Source of the DNA: Kitasatospora herbaricolor
GTDB lineage: Bacteria; Actinomycetota; Actinomycetes; Streptomycetales; Streptomycetaceae
Assembly: GCF_030813695.1 (NCBI RefSeq)
Contig: NZ_JAUSVA010000002.1
Location: 3,844,001-3,908,000 of the forward strand
DNA length: 64,000 bases
Reading direction: 5' to 3'
Part shown: one piece after another, positions 9,003 to 20,879 of the stretch
Numbering within the stretch: the first letter of the stretch is position 1
How the letters are laid out: each line of letters opens with the position of its first letter
Made by a program: the position numbers and the translations under genes
The notes under the pieces: model-generated
Seen by the model: the letters and a program-made list of their open reading frames with translations, nothing else
The model's database searches: none
What the model was told of the DNA's origin: nothing

Positions 9003-9008
9003 AGTCTA
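9003..9008 (-). promoter_or_regulatory. Candidate -10 box of rmlB, near-leaderless
   Basis: TAGACT on the minus strand ends 9 nt before the rmlB ATG, placing the likely transcription start 0-3 nt before the start codon. No Shine-Dalgarno sequence is visible in the gap. No good -35 hexamer was found, so the call rests on the -10 match and position. Confidence 0.4.
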
Positions 9009-9063
9009 CCGTCGGCCGGACGCCCGCACCGACCTGGCCCTCACCAGCCCCTCGCGTCTCGCA

Positions 9064-9069
9064 TAAGGT
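9064..9069 (+). promoter_or_regulatory. Candidate -10 box of rmlA, leaderless
   Basis: TAAGGT lies 6 nt before the rmlA ATG at 9076, so a transcript from it would start at or beside the A of ATG. There is no ribosome-binding site. This mirrors the divergent rmlB side. Confidence 0.4.
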
Positions 9070-9075
9070 GCACGC

Positions 9076-9951
9076 ATGCGTGGAATTCTCTTGGCAGGCG
9101 GCACCGGATCACGACTCTGGCCCCTGACCCGAGCTGTCTCGAAGCAGCTCCTGCCGGTCTTCGACAAGCCGATGATCTACTACCCGCTCTCTACCCTCGT
9201 GATGGCGGGAATCAGCGAGATCCTCATCATCACCACCCCGGCCGACCGGGAGCAGTTCGAGCGGCTGCTCGGCGACGGCTCGCAGTTCGGCCTGCGCCTC
9301 GAGTACGCCGTCCAGGAGCGCCCCGAGGGCATCGCCCAGGCCTTCGTCCTGGGCGCCGACTTCATCGGTGACGAGTCCGTGGCGCTGATCCTCGGCGACA
9401 ACATCTTCCACGGCAGCGGCCTGGGCACCAGGCTCGCCGAGCACACCGACGCGGCCGGCGGCCGGGTCTTCGCCTACCCGGTGGCCGATCCCACCGCGTA
9501 CGGCGTGGTGGAGTTCGACGAGAACGGCCAGGCGATCTCCATCGAGGAGAAGCCCGAGCACCCGAAGTCGCGGTACGCCGTGCCGGGCCTGTACTTCTAC
9601 GACAACCAGGTCGTCGAGATCGCCCGCGGCCTGAAGCCCAGCGCCCGCGGCGAGCTGGAGATCACCGCGGTCAACGACGCCTACCTGCAGAAGGGCGAGC
9701 TGAACGTCACGATCCTGGATCGCGGCACCGCCTGGCTCGACACCGGCACCTTCGTGTCGATGGTGCAGGCCTCGGAGTTCGTCCGGGTCATCGAGGAGCG
9801 CCAGGGCTTCAAGATCGGCTGCATCGAGGAGGCCGTCTGGCGGGCCGGCCTGATCAGCTCCGACGAGCTCCGTGAGCTCGCCGTCCCGCTGCTGAAGAGC
9901 GGCTACGGCCAGTACCTGATCGCCCTGCTCGACGAGGAGAACGCCCGGTGA
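9076..9951 (+). CDS. rmlA: Glucose-1-phosphate thymidylyltransferase
   Basis: A 291-residue nucleotidyltransferase, the first step of dTDP-rhamnose synthesis (dTTP plus glucose-1-phosphate). It opens [18 protein letters not shown] with the pyrophosphorylase signature GGTGSRL (8-14). It continues with [19 protein letters not shown], the LGDNIFHG nucleotide-sugar site, and EKPEHPKS. The length is typical of the short RmlA class. Its last codon overlaps the rmlC start (GTGA, 9948-9951). Confidence 0.97.
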   Translation: MRGILLAGGTGSRLWPLTRAVSKQLLPVFDKPMIYYPLSTLVMAGISEILIITTPADREQFERLLGDGSQFGLRLEYAVQERPEGIAQAFVLGADFIGDESVALILGDNIFHGSGLGTRLAEHTDAAGGRVFAYPVADPTAYGVVEFDENGQAISIEEKPEHPKSRYAVPGLYFYDNQVVEIARGLKPSARGELEITAVNDAYLQKGELNVTILDRGTAWLDTGTFVSMVQASEFVRVIEERQGFKIGCIEEAVWRAGLISSDELRELAVPLLKSGYGQYLIALLDEENAR

Positions 9952-10550
9952 AGTTCCGTGAGTTGAGCATCGAAGGCCTGATCGAGGTCACGCCGCAGCT
10001 GCACGGCGACCCGCGCGGCCTGTTCACCGAGTGGTACCGCTTCGACCGGCTGGCGGAGGTCGTCGGCCACCCGCTGCGGCTCGCCCAGGCGAACCTCTCG
10101 GTCTCCTCCCGCGGCGTGGTCCGCGGCATCCACTTCGCCGACGTGCCGCGCGGCCAGGCCAAGTACGTGACCTGCGTGCGCGGCGCCGTCCTGGACGTGA
10201 TCGTGGACCTGCGGGTGGGCTCCCCCACCTTCGGCCGTTGGGAGGGCGTGCGGCTCGACGACGTCGACCGCCGCGCCGTCTACATCCCCGAGGGCCTCGG
10301 CCACGGCTTCTGCGCGCTGAGCGACGACGCCACGCTCTCCTACCTGTGCTCGGAGACGTACAACCCGACCGGCGAGCACTCGGTCCACCCGCTCGACCCC
10401 GACCTGGGCATCGAGTGGCCGGCCGACCTGCCGCTGCTCTCCGCCCGCGACGAGGCCGCGCCCTCGCTCGCCGACGCGATCGCGACCGGCCTGCTGCCGG
10501 ACTACGAGGCCTGCAAGGCCTTCACCGCCTCGCTGGACGAGCAGAACTGA
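9948..10550 (+). CDS. rmlC: dTDP-4-dehydrorhamnose 3,5-epimerase
   Basis: A 200-residue cupin epimerase. It has [11 protein letters not shown] near the N-terminus, the catalytic-His motif VVRGIHF (H62), [18 protein letters not shown] (82-99) and [13 protein letters not shown] (112-124), all standard RmlC elements. The GTG start overlaps the rmlA stop. With rmlA, rmlB and rmlD the full dTDP-L-rhamnose pathway is present in one place on two divergent transcripts. A strong terminator follows. Confidence 0.95.
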   Translation: MKFRELSIEGLIEVTPQLHGDPRGLFTEWYRFDRLAEVVGHPLRLAQANLSVSSRGVVRGIHFADVPRGQAKYVTCVRGAVLDVIVDLRVGSPTFGRWEGVRLDDVDRRAVYIPEGLGHGFCALSDDATLSYLCSETYNPTGEHSVHPLDPDLGIEWPADLPLLSARDEAAPSLADAIATGLLPDYEACKAFTASLDEQN

Positions 10551-10570
10551 CCGACCGCCGTTCCGGCGCA

Positions 10571-10608
10571 CCGGAGCCCCCGCCCCCGAAGAGGGGCGGG
10601 GGCTCCGG
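10571..10608. terminator. Strong terminator after rmlC, possibly bidirectional
   Basis: A perfect 16-bp stem (10571-10586 with 10593-10608) closes a 6-nt loop, CGAAGA. It starts 21 nt after the rmlC stop. The acyltransferase gene converges from the other side, so the same hairpin may stop both transcripts. Confidence 0.88.
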
Positions 10609-10756
10609 TCGTTCCGGCGGCCGGACGGCTCGGGGCGCCCGCCGGCGGCAGGGCGATGTGACCAGAATCATGCCGACCCGCGCCCGCGCGCACCCGAGCC
10701 GCCCGACCGGCCGACACTTGCCGCCGGAACCCGGGCCACGGCCTCGGCGGCCCGGG

Positions 10757-11962
10757 CTACCCGGCCACCACGGACTCCGGGGCCGGGTCGCCCTGGGCGG
10801 GGAGGGTCGCACCCACGGGTGCCGGCGCGGCGGCCGGGGTCCCCCTGAAGTCCCTGATGGCCCGGGTCATCCCGTCCTTGAGCCGCGGGGCCAGCGGCCG
10901 CTCCACGAGGCGGTGCACCAGCCAGGCGGCCACCAGCATCGACGCGGTCACCAGGGCCACCGAGGGCCAGGGGCTCAGGTGGGGACGCAGCAACCGGATC
11001 GCCGTCCACCCGATGGCCTCGTGCAGCAGGTACAGGGGATACGTGAGGGCTCCGGCGACGGTGAGCCAGCGCCACCGGATCCGCCCCGTCCCGCCCCAGC
11101 CCAGTGCCACGGCGGCCATCACCAGATAGGCGAGGCTGACCAGGAGGACGGCCGGCCACAGCGGGACGTCCAGCCCGAGCACCGCGGACACGTCGCGCTG
11201 GTGGTTCAGCGCGTAGCGCGTCGAGAGGATCCAGGAGATCCCGACGATCCCCCACAGCAGGAGGTTCGGCCGGAACCGGTGCATCAGGTAGAACCCGAGG
11301 CCGGCGATGAAGAACGACGAGGTCGAGGAGACGACGATCTCGTCGAGGGGCGTCACCTGGATGTAGTCGGTGAGCAAGCTGGCGACCGTCCACAGGCAGC
11401 AGAAGATCACCACCCGGCGGTACGTGACGCCCTTCCAGACGACGATCGCGAAGAGCAGGTAGAACTGCATCTCGGTCCAGAGCGTCCAGTAGGCGGCGTC
11501 CACGCCGTCGACGTGGAAGGCGGTCTGCAGCATCGTCAGGTTGGCCAGCACGTCGAAGACGCCCAGCGGCCGCCGCACCAGGGGCCAGCACATCAGGACC
11601 GCGGTGGTCGCGAACACCGCGAACCAGTACGCCGGGTACAGGCGGATGAACCGGGACTTGGCGAAGTCGGCAAGGCCCCGACCCCAGCTGCTCATGCAGA
11701 TGACGAAGCCGCTGATGAGGAAGAAGAGGCAGATGCCGGTCCACAGGTAGATCCCCACCGCCGCACCGCCGTGGAAGACGGTGTTGGCGGGCCGGCCCCA
11801 GGCGCTGTCCGAGGCGGTGTTCCCGCCCCCGTACCCGACGTAGTGGTGGAACACCACCATGAGCGCGGCCACCAGGCGCAGACCGTCGAGCAGCGCGATA
11901 CGTCTCCCCCGAGCTCCTCGCGGCCCGAGGGCGGCCTGTCCACTGCGCGTGCTGGCTGTCAT
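10757..11962 (-). CDS. Acyltransferase 3 family membrane protein (OafA/YrhL-like)
   Basis: A 401-residue protein with about ten hydrophobic segments. The N-terminal RRIALLDGLRLVAALMVVFHHY is the acyltransferase-3 signature, with the conserved His pair in the first membrane helix. It is followed by FFLISGFVICMSSWGRG and KSRFIRLYPAYW, also family hallmarks. The conserved WTLWTEMQFYLLF segment follows. Members O-acylate sugars of surface polymers, antibiotics or peptidoglycan, so it probably decorates the product of the neighbouring glycan genes. The C-terminal 40 residues are Pro/Ala-rich and non-conserved in appearance. Confidence 0.92.
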   Translation of the reverse strand: MTASTRSGQAALGPRGARGRRIALLDGLRLVAALMVVFHHYVGYGGGNTASDSAWGRPANTVFHGGAAVGIYLWTGICLFFLISGFVICMSSWGRGLADFAKSRFIRLYPAYWFAVFATTAVLMCWPLVRRPLGVFDVLANLTMLQTAFHVDGVDAAYWTLWTEMQFYLLFAIVVWKGVTYRRVVIFCCLWTVASLLTDYIQVTPLDEIVVSSTSSFFIAGLGFYLMHRFRPNLLLWGIVGISWILSTRYALNHQRDVSAVLGLDVPLWPAVLLVSLAYLVMAAVALGWGGTGRIRWRWLTVAGALTYPLYLLHEAIGWTAIRLLRPHLSPWPSVALVTASMLVAAWLVHRLVERPLAPRLKDGMTRAIRDFRGTPAAAPAPVGATLPAQGDPAPESVVAG

Positions 11963-12022
11963 CGGAGCATAGTAGCCATCCGACAGATCCCGATCCGACC
12001 CGGCCGAGGTCGGGCGAACACG

Positions 12023-12060
12023 GACGGCCCGCCTCGTCCCAGGGAACGAGGCGGGCCGTC
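12023..12060 (-). terminator. Intrinsic terminator after the 696-residue membrane protein
   Basis: A perfect 15-bp stem (12023-12037 with 12046-12060) has an 8-nt loop. It begins 18 nt past the stop of the gene at 12079. Confidence 0.85.
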
Positions 12061-12078
12061 GACGCGGACCGGCGAGGG

Positions 12079-14169
12079 TCAGCTGCTCGGGAAGGGCGCG
12101 TCCACCACGGTCGCCTGCACCCCGGCCGAGCCGAGGTCGTGCTTCAGGCGCTCCGCCACCTTGGCGTCGCCCACCAGGATGGTCGGCGCGGACGGGCAGC
12201 TGGCGATGGCCGTCTTCAGGTGGCCGAGTGAGGACTGGTACTCCTTCTCACGGTCGGCCGCCTTCTCCGCCTCGGTCTTGTCCTTGTCGGCCGGCTTCTC
12301 CTTGTCCTTCGGCGGCACCGCGGGGCCGCCGATCTTGACGTAGAAGATCTCGTACAGCCCCACCATGTTGCCGCCCTGGTGGGTGAGGAGCTGGGCGATG
12401 AAGGTCGACTTGAGGTTGTGGTACGAGTCGTTGCTGTACAGCGCGATCACCGGCGTGGTGACGCCCTTGAGGTCGCGCTTGGTGAGGAGGTTGGCGGCCG
12501 GGCCCATGTCGCTGCCGTTCTCGCCCTTAGCCCACTTCACCATCGGGCTGTCGTACCAGGCGGAGGGCTTGCTCCACCCGGAGGGCACCCCCCACTGGAC
12601 GCCGGCGAACATGCTGAGCGCCGCCGCGGTGGCCACTGCCGAGAGCCCCAGGCGCTCGGCCCGGCGCCGCAGCAGCGGGCCCTTGGTCCGCTCTCCCGGC
12701 AGGAGCATCAGCCCGACCATGCCCATCGAGATCAGCGCGATCACCAGGACGCCGGCCGCCAGCTTCTCGAAGTAGTACGAGAGGTAGCCGATGGTGTGCA
12801 TCTGCCAGAACCCGAAGACCGCGAGCACCAGGCCGGCGCCCAGCACCAGCGCGAGCACCGTCCGGCCGGTGGCGGTGCGGCGGTTCACCGGCAGCGCGGC
12901 GGCCACCAGGACGAGCAGGGTGCAGCCGATCAGGACCGGACGGTCGGGGATGACCATCGGCCCGGCGAGGTTCGAGGTCTTCGCCACGTCCAGCTTGGTC
13001 AGCACGGAGAAGACGGTGGGCAGCCCCGCGACGAGGGCGCCGGCGGCGAGCGCGCCGAGCAGCAGCCCGCGCCTGGCCGCGAACCGGCGCCGGTGGACGA
13101 CCAGCACCGAGGCGAGCGCTATGCCCACCAGGACGCCGTAGAGGTTGTAGACGAAGGTGACGGCGACCAGGGCGGCCACCCCGACCAGGGCGAACTCGGC
13201 CCGGCCCATCGCCGGTCGCAGCAGCAGGGCCAGGGCCACGGTGAGGAACAGCAGGCCGACCGTCTCCGAGTCGAAGCCCTTCTCCACCAGGAACGCCATC
13301 GAGCCGGACAGCATGACCGACAGCACCGTGGCGCAGACCGCCGCCGTGCGCCAGCCGCGCAGTCGCGGGCCGCCCACCCAGCGGGCGGCCCAGACCAGCG
13401 CCGCGCAGAACAGGGCGTAGGCGGCCATCACGTAGAGGAGGTAGCGGTTCATCATGCCGAGGGCCGCGCCGCCGTCGGTCGAGGACTTGACCAGGACGTC
13501 GATCCAGGCCAGCAGGAAGTGCGTGCCCTGCGGGTAGACCGCCTCGGCCGGCGTCATCATGTACGTCCTGGCGGCCTCCTGGTGGAGGAAGTTGTAGCCG
13601 CCGACGTGGTGGATGCCGTCGAAGTACGAGAAGTGCCCCATCCGGTCCTCGGCGGTGGCGAAGTAGGCGATCCGGTCCGCGGCGGACTTGCCGACCAGCG
13701 GGTGGTGCACGTACTTCCAGACCACGGCCGCGGTGCCGAGCACCAGGACGTCCGAGCCGCGCAGCTTCAGCGGGATGTGCGGCCGCCGGCGGGCCAGCCA
13801 GCCGACGAGGGAGACGACCGTCAGCAGGAAGCCCATCATCGGAACCGGTGACAGGCCCCAGGGCCAGACCGAGAACAGCAGGCCGAAGGCCATCACCGAG
13901 CCGCAGACGACGAAGGCCGCGACCACCAGGCGGTCCAGCAGGCCGCCGCCCACCCGGAGCAGGCTCGCCACCGCCAGCACCAGGACGGGGATCAGCACCA
14001 CGTCCAGGCTGACGGCGTTCAGCACCATCGGCAGCACCCAGGACGCCGCCACGGCCGCCGCCAGGACGGTCCACCGCCGGGCACCGGCCGGGCCGCCGGC
14101 CCTTTCCGCCGGCGATCTCTCGGCATTCCTACTTCTCACAACGGCTGAGCGGATCGCCACGGGAGACAA
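12079..14169 (-). CDS. Large polytopic membrane protein, possible GT-C-type glycosyltransferase
   Basis: A 696-residue protein with about twelve hydrophobic segments between residues 32 and 530. A C-terminal soluble part follows, with a Lys/Glu/Asp-rich stretch (KDKEKPADKDKTEAEKAADREK). Between early helices is a long loop with SYFDGIHHVGGYNFLHQEAARTYM and VYPQGTHFLLAW, the sort of lumenal loop seen in GT-C enzymes. I do not recognise the family. The likely start is TTG at 14169, because GGAAAGG lies 4 nt upstream; a GTG three codons later is possible. It sits with acyltransferase and rhamnose genes, so a surface-polymer role is plausible but unproven. Confidence 0.6.
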   Translation of the reverse strand: MSPVAIRSAVVRSRNAERSPAERAGGPAGARRWTVLAAAVAASWVLPMVLNAVSLDVVLIPVLVLAVASLLRVGGGLLDRLVVAAFVVCGSVMAFGLLFSVWPWGLSPVPMMGFLLTVVSLVGWLARRRPHIPLKLRGSDVLVLGTAAVVWKYVHHPLVGKSAADRIAYFATAEDRMGHFSYFDGIHHVGGYNFLHQEAARTYMMTPAEAVYPQGTHFLLAWIDVLVKSSTDGGAALGMMNRYLLYVMAAYALFCAALVWAARWVGGPRLRGWRTAAVCATVLSVMLSGSMAFLVEKGFDSETVGLLFLTVALALLLRPAMGRAEFALVGVAALVAVTFVYNLYGVLVGIALASVLVVHRRRFAARRGLLLGALAAGALVAGLPTVFSVLTKLDVAKTSNLAGPMVIPDRPVLIGCTLLVLVAAALPVNRRTATGRTVLALVLGAGLVLAVFGFWQMHTIGYLSYYFEKLAAGVLVIALISMGMVGLMLLPGERTKGPLLRRRAERLGLSAVATAAALSMFAGVQWGVPSGWSKPSAWYDSPMVKWAKGENGSDMGPAANLLTKRDLKGVTTPVIALYSNDSYHNLKSTFIAQLLTHQGGNMVGLYEIFYVKIGGPAVPPKDKEKPADKDKTEAEKAADREKEYQSSLGHLKTAIASCPSAPTILVGDAKVAERLKHDLGSAGVQATVVDAPFPSS

Positions 14170-14293
14170 GGCACCTTTCCATCATGTACTCGACCGGATC
14201 ACGGGGCCTGGCTGTCACGGCCCGATCCGTCCACGGGGCTCGGCCACCCAACCCCCACGGCCGGATCATAACTCCCGGCCGTCCGGAAAAAGC

Positions 14294-14338
14294 GCCAGGG
14301 CCCGGCGACCGCCCAAGGGGCGGACACCGGGCCCTGGC
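14294..14338 (-). terminator. tuf terminator, second hairpin
   Basis: A 12-bp stem (GCCAGGGCCCGG pairing with CCGGGCCCTGGC) encloses a second helix, CCGCCC with GGGCGG. It lies about 45-90 nt beyond the tuf stop on the minus strand and acts in tandem with the hairpin at 14343. Confidence 0.85.
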
Positions 14339-14342
14339 TGCA

Positions 14343-14364
14343 CCCCGGGGACGAGTCCCCGGGG
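14343..14364 (-). terminator. tuf terminator, first hairpin
   Basis: A 9-bp stem CCCCGGGGA/TCCCCGGGG has a CGAG tetraloop. It starts 19 nt after the tuf stop codon. Two stacked hairpins here would give firm termination after a very highly expressed operon. Confidence 0.75.
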
Positions 14365-14382
14365 AGCGGTCAGACCGTCAAA

Positions 14383-15576
<1,194 letters not shown>

Positions 15577-15693
15577 TGCAGTCCTCCTGAGGACAGTTCT
15601 GTACGCCGTACGACGTCAGTTGGTCTTTGATCGGGTTTTGGTACGGAGCGCCGGTTTGCGCTCCATGCCGTCCCGCGGGTGGGGGCGGAGACG

Positions 15694-15720
15694 CCGGCGG
15701 GATCTGTGTGATCCCGCCGG
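15694..15720 (-). terminator. Hairpin in the fusA-tuf gap (attenuator or partial terminator)
   Basis: A perfect 10-bp stem (CCGGCGGGAT with ATCCCGCCGG) has a 7-nt loop. It lies about 90 nt past fusA and 118 nt before tuf. It could end or attenuate str-operon transcripts while tuf is driven from a promoter between it and the start codon. It might equally be an RNA-processing site. Confidence 0.6.
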
Positions 15721-15810
15721 GTATGTCTCCTAACAGCCTAAGGGGTCGTGAACGTCCCGAATGTTCGGGATGTCCGCCGCCCTCGGTGAGGACACGGCCG
15801 GAGCCGGTCC

Positions 15811-17916
<2,106 letters not shown>

Positions 17917-17955
17917 GGTGGCTCGTTCTCTCTCTGTCTAGTGACGGGGTTAGGA

Positions 17956-18426
17956 CTACCAGCGGTAGTGCGCGAAGGCCTTGTTGGACTCGGCCATCTT
18001 GTGGGTGTCCTCGCGACGCTTCACGGAAGCGCCCAGGCCGTTGCTGGCGTCGAGGATCTCGTTCATGAGGCGCTCGGTCATGGTCTTCTCGCGACGGGCG
18101 CGGGAGTAGCCGACCATCCAGCGCAGCGCCAGGGTGGCGGCGCGGCCCGGACGGACCTCGACCGGAACCTGGTACGTCGCGCCACCGACACGGCGGGACT
18201 TGACCTCGAGGGCGGGCTTGACGTTCTCAAGCGCGCGCTTCAGGGTGACGACGGGGTCGGCACCGGTCTTCTCACGAACGCCCTCGAGGGCGCCGTAGAC
18301 GATCCGCTCGGCGGTGGAGCGCTTGCCGTGCAGCAGGATCTTGTTGACCAGCGACGTCACCACAGGGGAGCCGTAAACCGGGTCGATGATGACCGGGCGC
18401 TTCGGGGCGGGGCCCTTACGAGGCAT
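17956..18426 (-). CDS. rpsG: 30S ribosomal protein S7
   Basis: A 156-residue protein beginning [20 protein letters not shown], with [19 protein letters not shown] and [24 protein letters not shown]7 nucleates assembly of the 30S head and binds near the tRNA exit site. The start codon lies only 2 nt after the rpsL stop, so the two genes are translationally linked. Confidence 0.98.
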   Translation of the reverse strand: MPRKGPAPKRPVIIDPVYGSPVVTSLVNKILLHGKRSTAERIVYGALEGVREKTGADPVVTLKRALENVKPALEVKSRRVGGATYQVPVEVRPGRAATLALRWMVGYSRARREKTMTERLMNEILDASNGLGASVKRREDTHKMAESNKAFAHYRW

Positions 18427-18428
18427 TC

Positions 18429-18800
18429 TTACTTCTCCTTCTTGGCGCCGTAGCGGCTGCGGGCCTGCTTGCGGTTCTTGACACCCTGGGTGTCAAGGGA
18501 GCCGCGGATGATCTTGTAACGCACACCCGGCAGGTCCTTCACACGACCGCCACGCACGAGCACGATGGAGTGCTCCTGCAGGTTGTGGCCCTCGCCCGGA
18601 ATGTAAGCGGTGACCTCGATCCCGCTGGTGAGGCGCACACGGGCGACCTTACGGAGAGCCGAGTTCGGCTTCTTCGGGGTGGTCGTGTACACACGCGTGC
18701 AAACGCCACGACGCTGGGGCGAGCCCTTGAGCGCGGGAGTCTTGTTCTTCTCGACCTTGTCCTGCCGGCCCTTTCGGACCAGCTGCTGGATCGTAGGCAC
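18429..18800 (-). CDS. rpsL: 30S ribosomal protein S12
   Basis: A 123-residue decoding-centre protein beginning [20 protein letters not shown] and ending [18 protein letters not shown]. The streptomycin-relevant lysines are wild type: K43 (in [11 protein letters not shown]) and K88 (in GGRVKDLPG). The start is the GTG at 18800, which restores the standard length. The frame is open further upstream but is not ribosomal-protein-like there. It is the first gene of the str operon. Confidence 0.98.
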   Translation of the reverse strand: MPTIQQLVRKGRQDKVEKNKTPALKGSPQRRGVCTRVYTTTPKKPNSALRKVARVRLTSGIEVTAYIPGEGHNLQEHSIVLVRGGRVKDLPGVRYKIIRGSLDTQGVKNRKQARSRYGAKKEK

Positions 18801-19183
18801 CGTTTCTCCGTTTTCTGTGTGCCATCGCTTGGTAGATCTAACCTGCGGTGTTCCCAACGCACACGGCCCCGTGGTCGACCCACGCGGTCGGGTGTGTTGG
18901 GCTTCTTCCAGCCCCTCCGCACCGGCTTCGCAGCCGACACGGACGGTGGAGGAATCGCGGAATCCCATGAGCTGATGTGCAGCGACGGCGCTCACGCGCG
19001 CGAGGCGCTGGAGAGCGCATCGCCGTGGCGCGGCGGCCGGTGTGCTTGCACGCACAAGGACCCGGGGACACCCCAGGCACAAGGTCAGAGCGTACCTAGC
19101 GCATCGGGCGCGGTCAAAACAAATGCGACGGCCCAGGTCATGGCGTCCGTCACGGCCGCGGTCCGTCCCTCCAGCGCTATCAC
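18801..19183 (-). promoter_or_regulatory. Leader and promoter region of the str operon
   Basis: This gene-free region upstream of rpsL must contain the str promoter. Its most notable part is the 24-nt element at 18876-18899, which also occurs upstream of rpsJ. No confident -35/-10 pair was found. Open frames crossing it lack ribosome-binding sites and typical codon bias. Confidence 0.6.
18876..18899 (-). promoter_or_regulatory. 24-nt leader element shared with rpsJ
   Basis: The minus-strand core CAACACACCCGACCGCGTGG plus GTCG matches the rpsJ-leader element at 22 of 24 positions; the two differences are in the ACAC/CACG side. It lies about 75 nt before the rpsL start codon, compared with about 93 nt for rpsJ. 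Confidence 0.5.
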
Positions 19184-19213
19184 ACCCGCTCCGGATCCGC
19201 ATCCGGAGCGGGT
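19184..19213 (-). terminator. Intrinsic terminator after the DUF2142 gene
   Basis: A perfect 13-bp stem (ACCCGCTCCGGAT with ATCCGGAGCGGGT) has a CCGC tetraloop. It starts 5 nt beyond the stop codon of the DUF2142 gene and insulates the str operon from it. Confidence 0.88.
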
Positions 19214-19218
19214 CGGCG

Positions 19219-20811
19219 TCAAGCCGCCGGCGCGACCTTGCGCTCGCCCCGGCGGCCGAGCACCCGGCCGGCGCCGAGCGGGGAGCCCCCGGGGGTGAGG
19301 CCGCGGTCGTCCGCCATCACGAACAGGGTCAGCACCAGGGCCGCCGCGCCGTAGACCACGATCCAGAGCAGCCAGGTGCCCGGCGGCGACCAGTGGGCGT
19401 GCAGGAGCAGGAACGAGCCCTCGGTGCCCACGGTGTTGCGTCGCAGCGCCCAGACGAATGAGGTCAGGTTGACCACCGACAGCGAGAACGCCGACAGGGC
19501 CACCAGCCGGCGCCAGGGCATCCCGTTGACCGGGGAGCGCTTCACGCAGATCGCGGCCGCCGTGATCGGCAGTCCGACCGCGAACGGCAGCAGGTAGCGG
19601 CCCTGCCAGATCAGGCCGAGTTGCTGCGCCTGGGCCGCCTGCGCGACCACCGGGATCAGGATGATGCCCGCGACGATCCCGAGCACCGCCACCGTCTCCC
19701 GGAGCCGGGCGAAGCAGAGCGCAAGCATCGCCAGCAGCAGCACCACGGTGCTCCAGACCAGCAGCGGGGCGGCCGGCGTCGGGGTGTCCAGCCAGCCGAA
19801 GTAGCCGATCATCTGCTTGATGTAGGTCAGGGAGCTGTCGAAGGACATCCGGGCCGCCTTGCGCACCGTGAGGTCCGCCGGGGTGTCTATCACCGAGTGG
19901 TCGGGGTGCAGGGCCGTCCAGGCCAGCGCGGACGCGCTGGTGGCGGCCACCACGAGGCCCCAGATCCAGGCCGACTTGCGGCTGAGGACGGAGCGCAGCG
20001 CGCCGCGCTCCTGGAGCAGCAGGCCGCCGACCACGGCACCGAGGAACCAGATGATGCCCAGCGGCCTGATGCTGATCAGCACCGTGGCGCCGATCCCCAG
20101 CCGGGCCAGCCGCCTGGTCAGCAGCTTGGGTTCGGGCGACATCAGGATCGGCAGCACCGAGCTCCAGACCAGGGTGCCCGCGGCGATCTCCGCACCGCTC
20201 GGGTTCACCATGCCGATCATGAACAGGGACATCGGTGTGGCCGCCGCCAGCATCCCGAGCACCGTGATGGATCGCCGGTGCCACTCGGCGGCCGCGACCA
20301 TGGCGCTGGCCAGCAGTGCGGCACCGATGGCGGCCGAGACCAGGCGCATCAGGTAGAGGCCGCTCACCCCGTCGAGGACGCGGCTGGTCCAGCCGACCGC
20401 CGCGTAGTACGCCGGGTTGTAGCGGCCCGCGGCGGTGGTCACCTCGGTGATCTGCTCCGCCGAGTGCCCCAGTCCCGGTGCGCAGCCGGCCGAGCGCTCG
20501 GGCCGGAAGACGTAGCACGAGTTGATGGTCTTGAGGTCCTCGTACCAGGCGGGGAGCTGGACGCCGGTCTCGGCGAAGTTCCCGTCGATGTTGGCCACCC
20601 GGTGCGGGACCATCACCTCGGTGCCGCCCAGCTGCCCGCGGGCCACCGCGGCCGCCCGGATGATGTGCGCGTGCTCGTCCGGCGAGGCGCCCATGGGTGT
20701 GGAGAGCGAGAATGCGCCGCCCAGCATGAAGAAGAGCACGAAGGACACCACCCACAGACGTCGGGGCGTCTTCATGAGCCGGTCGGCGAGCCGCTTCATG
20801 GTGTTCGTCAT
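19219..20811 (-). CDS. DUF2142 family polytopic membrane protein
   Basis: A 530-residue protein with about twelve hydrophobic segments. After the first helix comes [23 protein letters not shown], the Pro-Asp-Glu-His motif typical of DUF2142. Later are [13 protein letters not shown] and [15 protein letters not shown], also family-like. DUF2142 proteins resemble GT-C glycosyltransferases and are often found in surface-polysaccharide loci. The start ATG is the only one in frame near the first helix. It lies 68 nt after another GT-C-like gene with which it probably forms an operon. Confidence 0.85.
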   Translation of the reverse strand: MTNTMKRLADRLMKTPRRLWVVSFVLFFMLGGAFSLSTPMGASPDEHAHIIRAAAVARGQLGGTEVMVPHRVANIDGNFAETGVQLPAWYEDLKTINSCYVFRPERSAGCAPGLGHSAEQITEVTTAAGRYNPAYYAAVGWTSRVLDGVSGLYLMRLVSAAIGAALLASAMVAAAEWHRRSITVLGMLAAATPMSLFMIGMVNPSGAEIAAGTLVWSSVLPILMSPEPKLLTRRLARLGIGATVLISIRPLGIIWFLGAVVGGLLLQERGALRSVLSRKSAWIWGLVVAATSASALAWTALHPDHSVIDTPADLTVRKAARMSFDSSLTYIKQMIGYFGWLDTPTPAAPLLVWSTVVLLLAMLALCFARLRETVAVLGIVAGIILIPVVAQAAQAQQLGLIWQGRYLLPFAVGLPITAAAICVKRSPVNGMPWRRLVALSAFSLSVVNLTSFVWALRRNTVGTEGSFLLLHAHWSPPGTWLLWIVVYGAAALVLTLFVMADDRGLTPGGSPLGAGRVLGRRGERKVAPAA

Positions 20812-20879
20812 CTGGAGATGGCCCTCTGGGGAACTCGGAGAAGTCTTGCTGTCGGGAGGGGCGGACCCACCGCCGCCGG

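Noticed and set aside
10031-12343. A 770-residue open frame on the plus strand over rmlC and the acyltransferase region
   Set aside because: It is an antisense/out-of-frame shadow of rmlC and the acyltransferase, full of Arg/Pro/Gly. High GC leaves such frames open by chance.
18429-18800. Streptomycin-resistant rpsL allele
   Set aside because: K43 and K88 are both the wild-type lysines.
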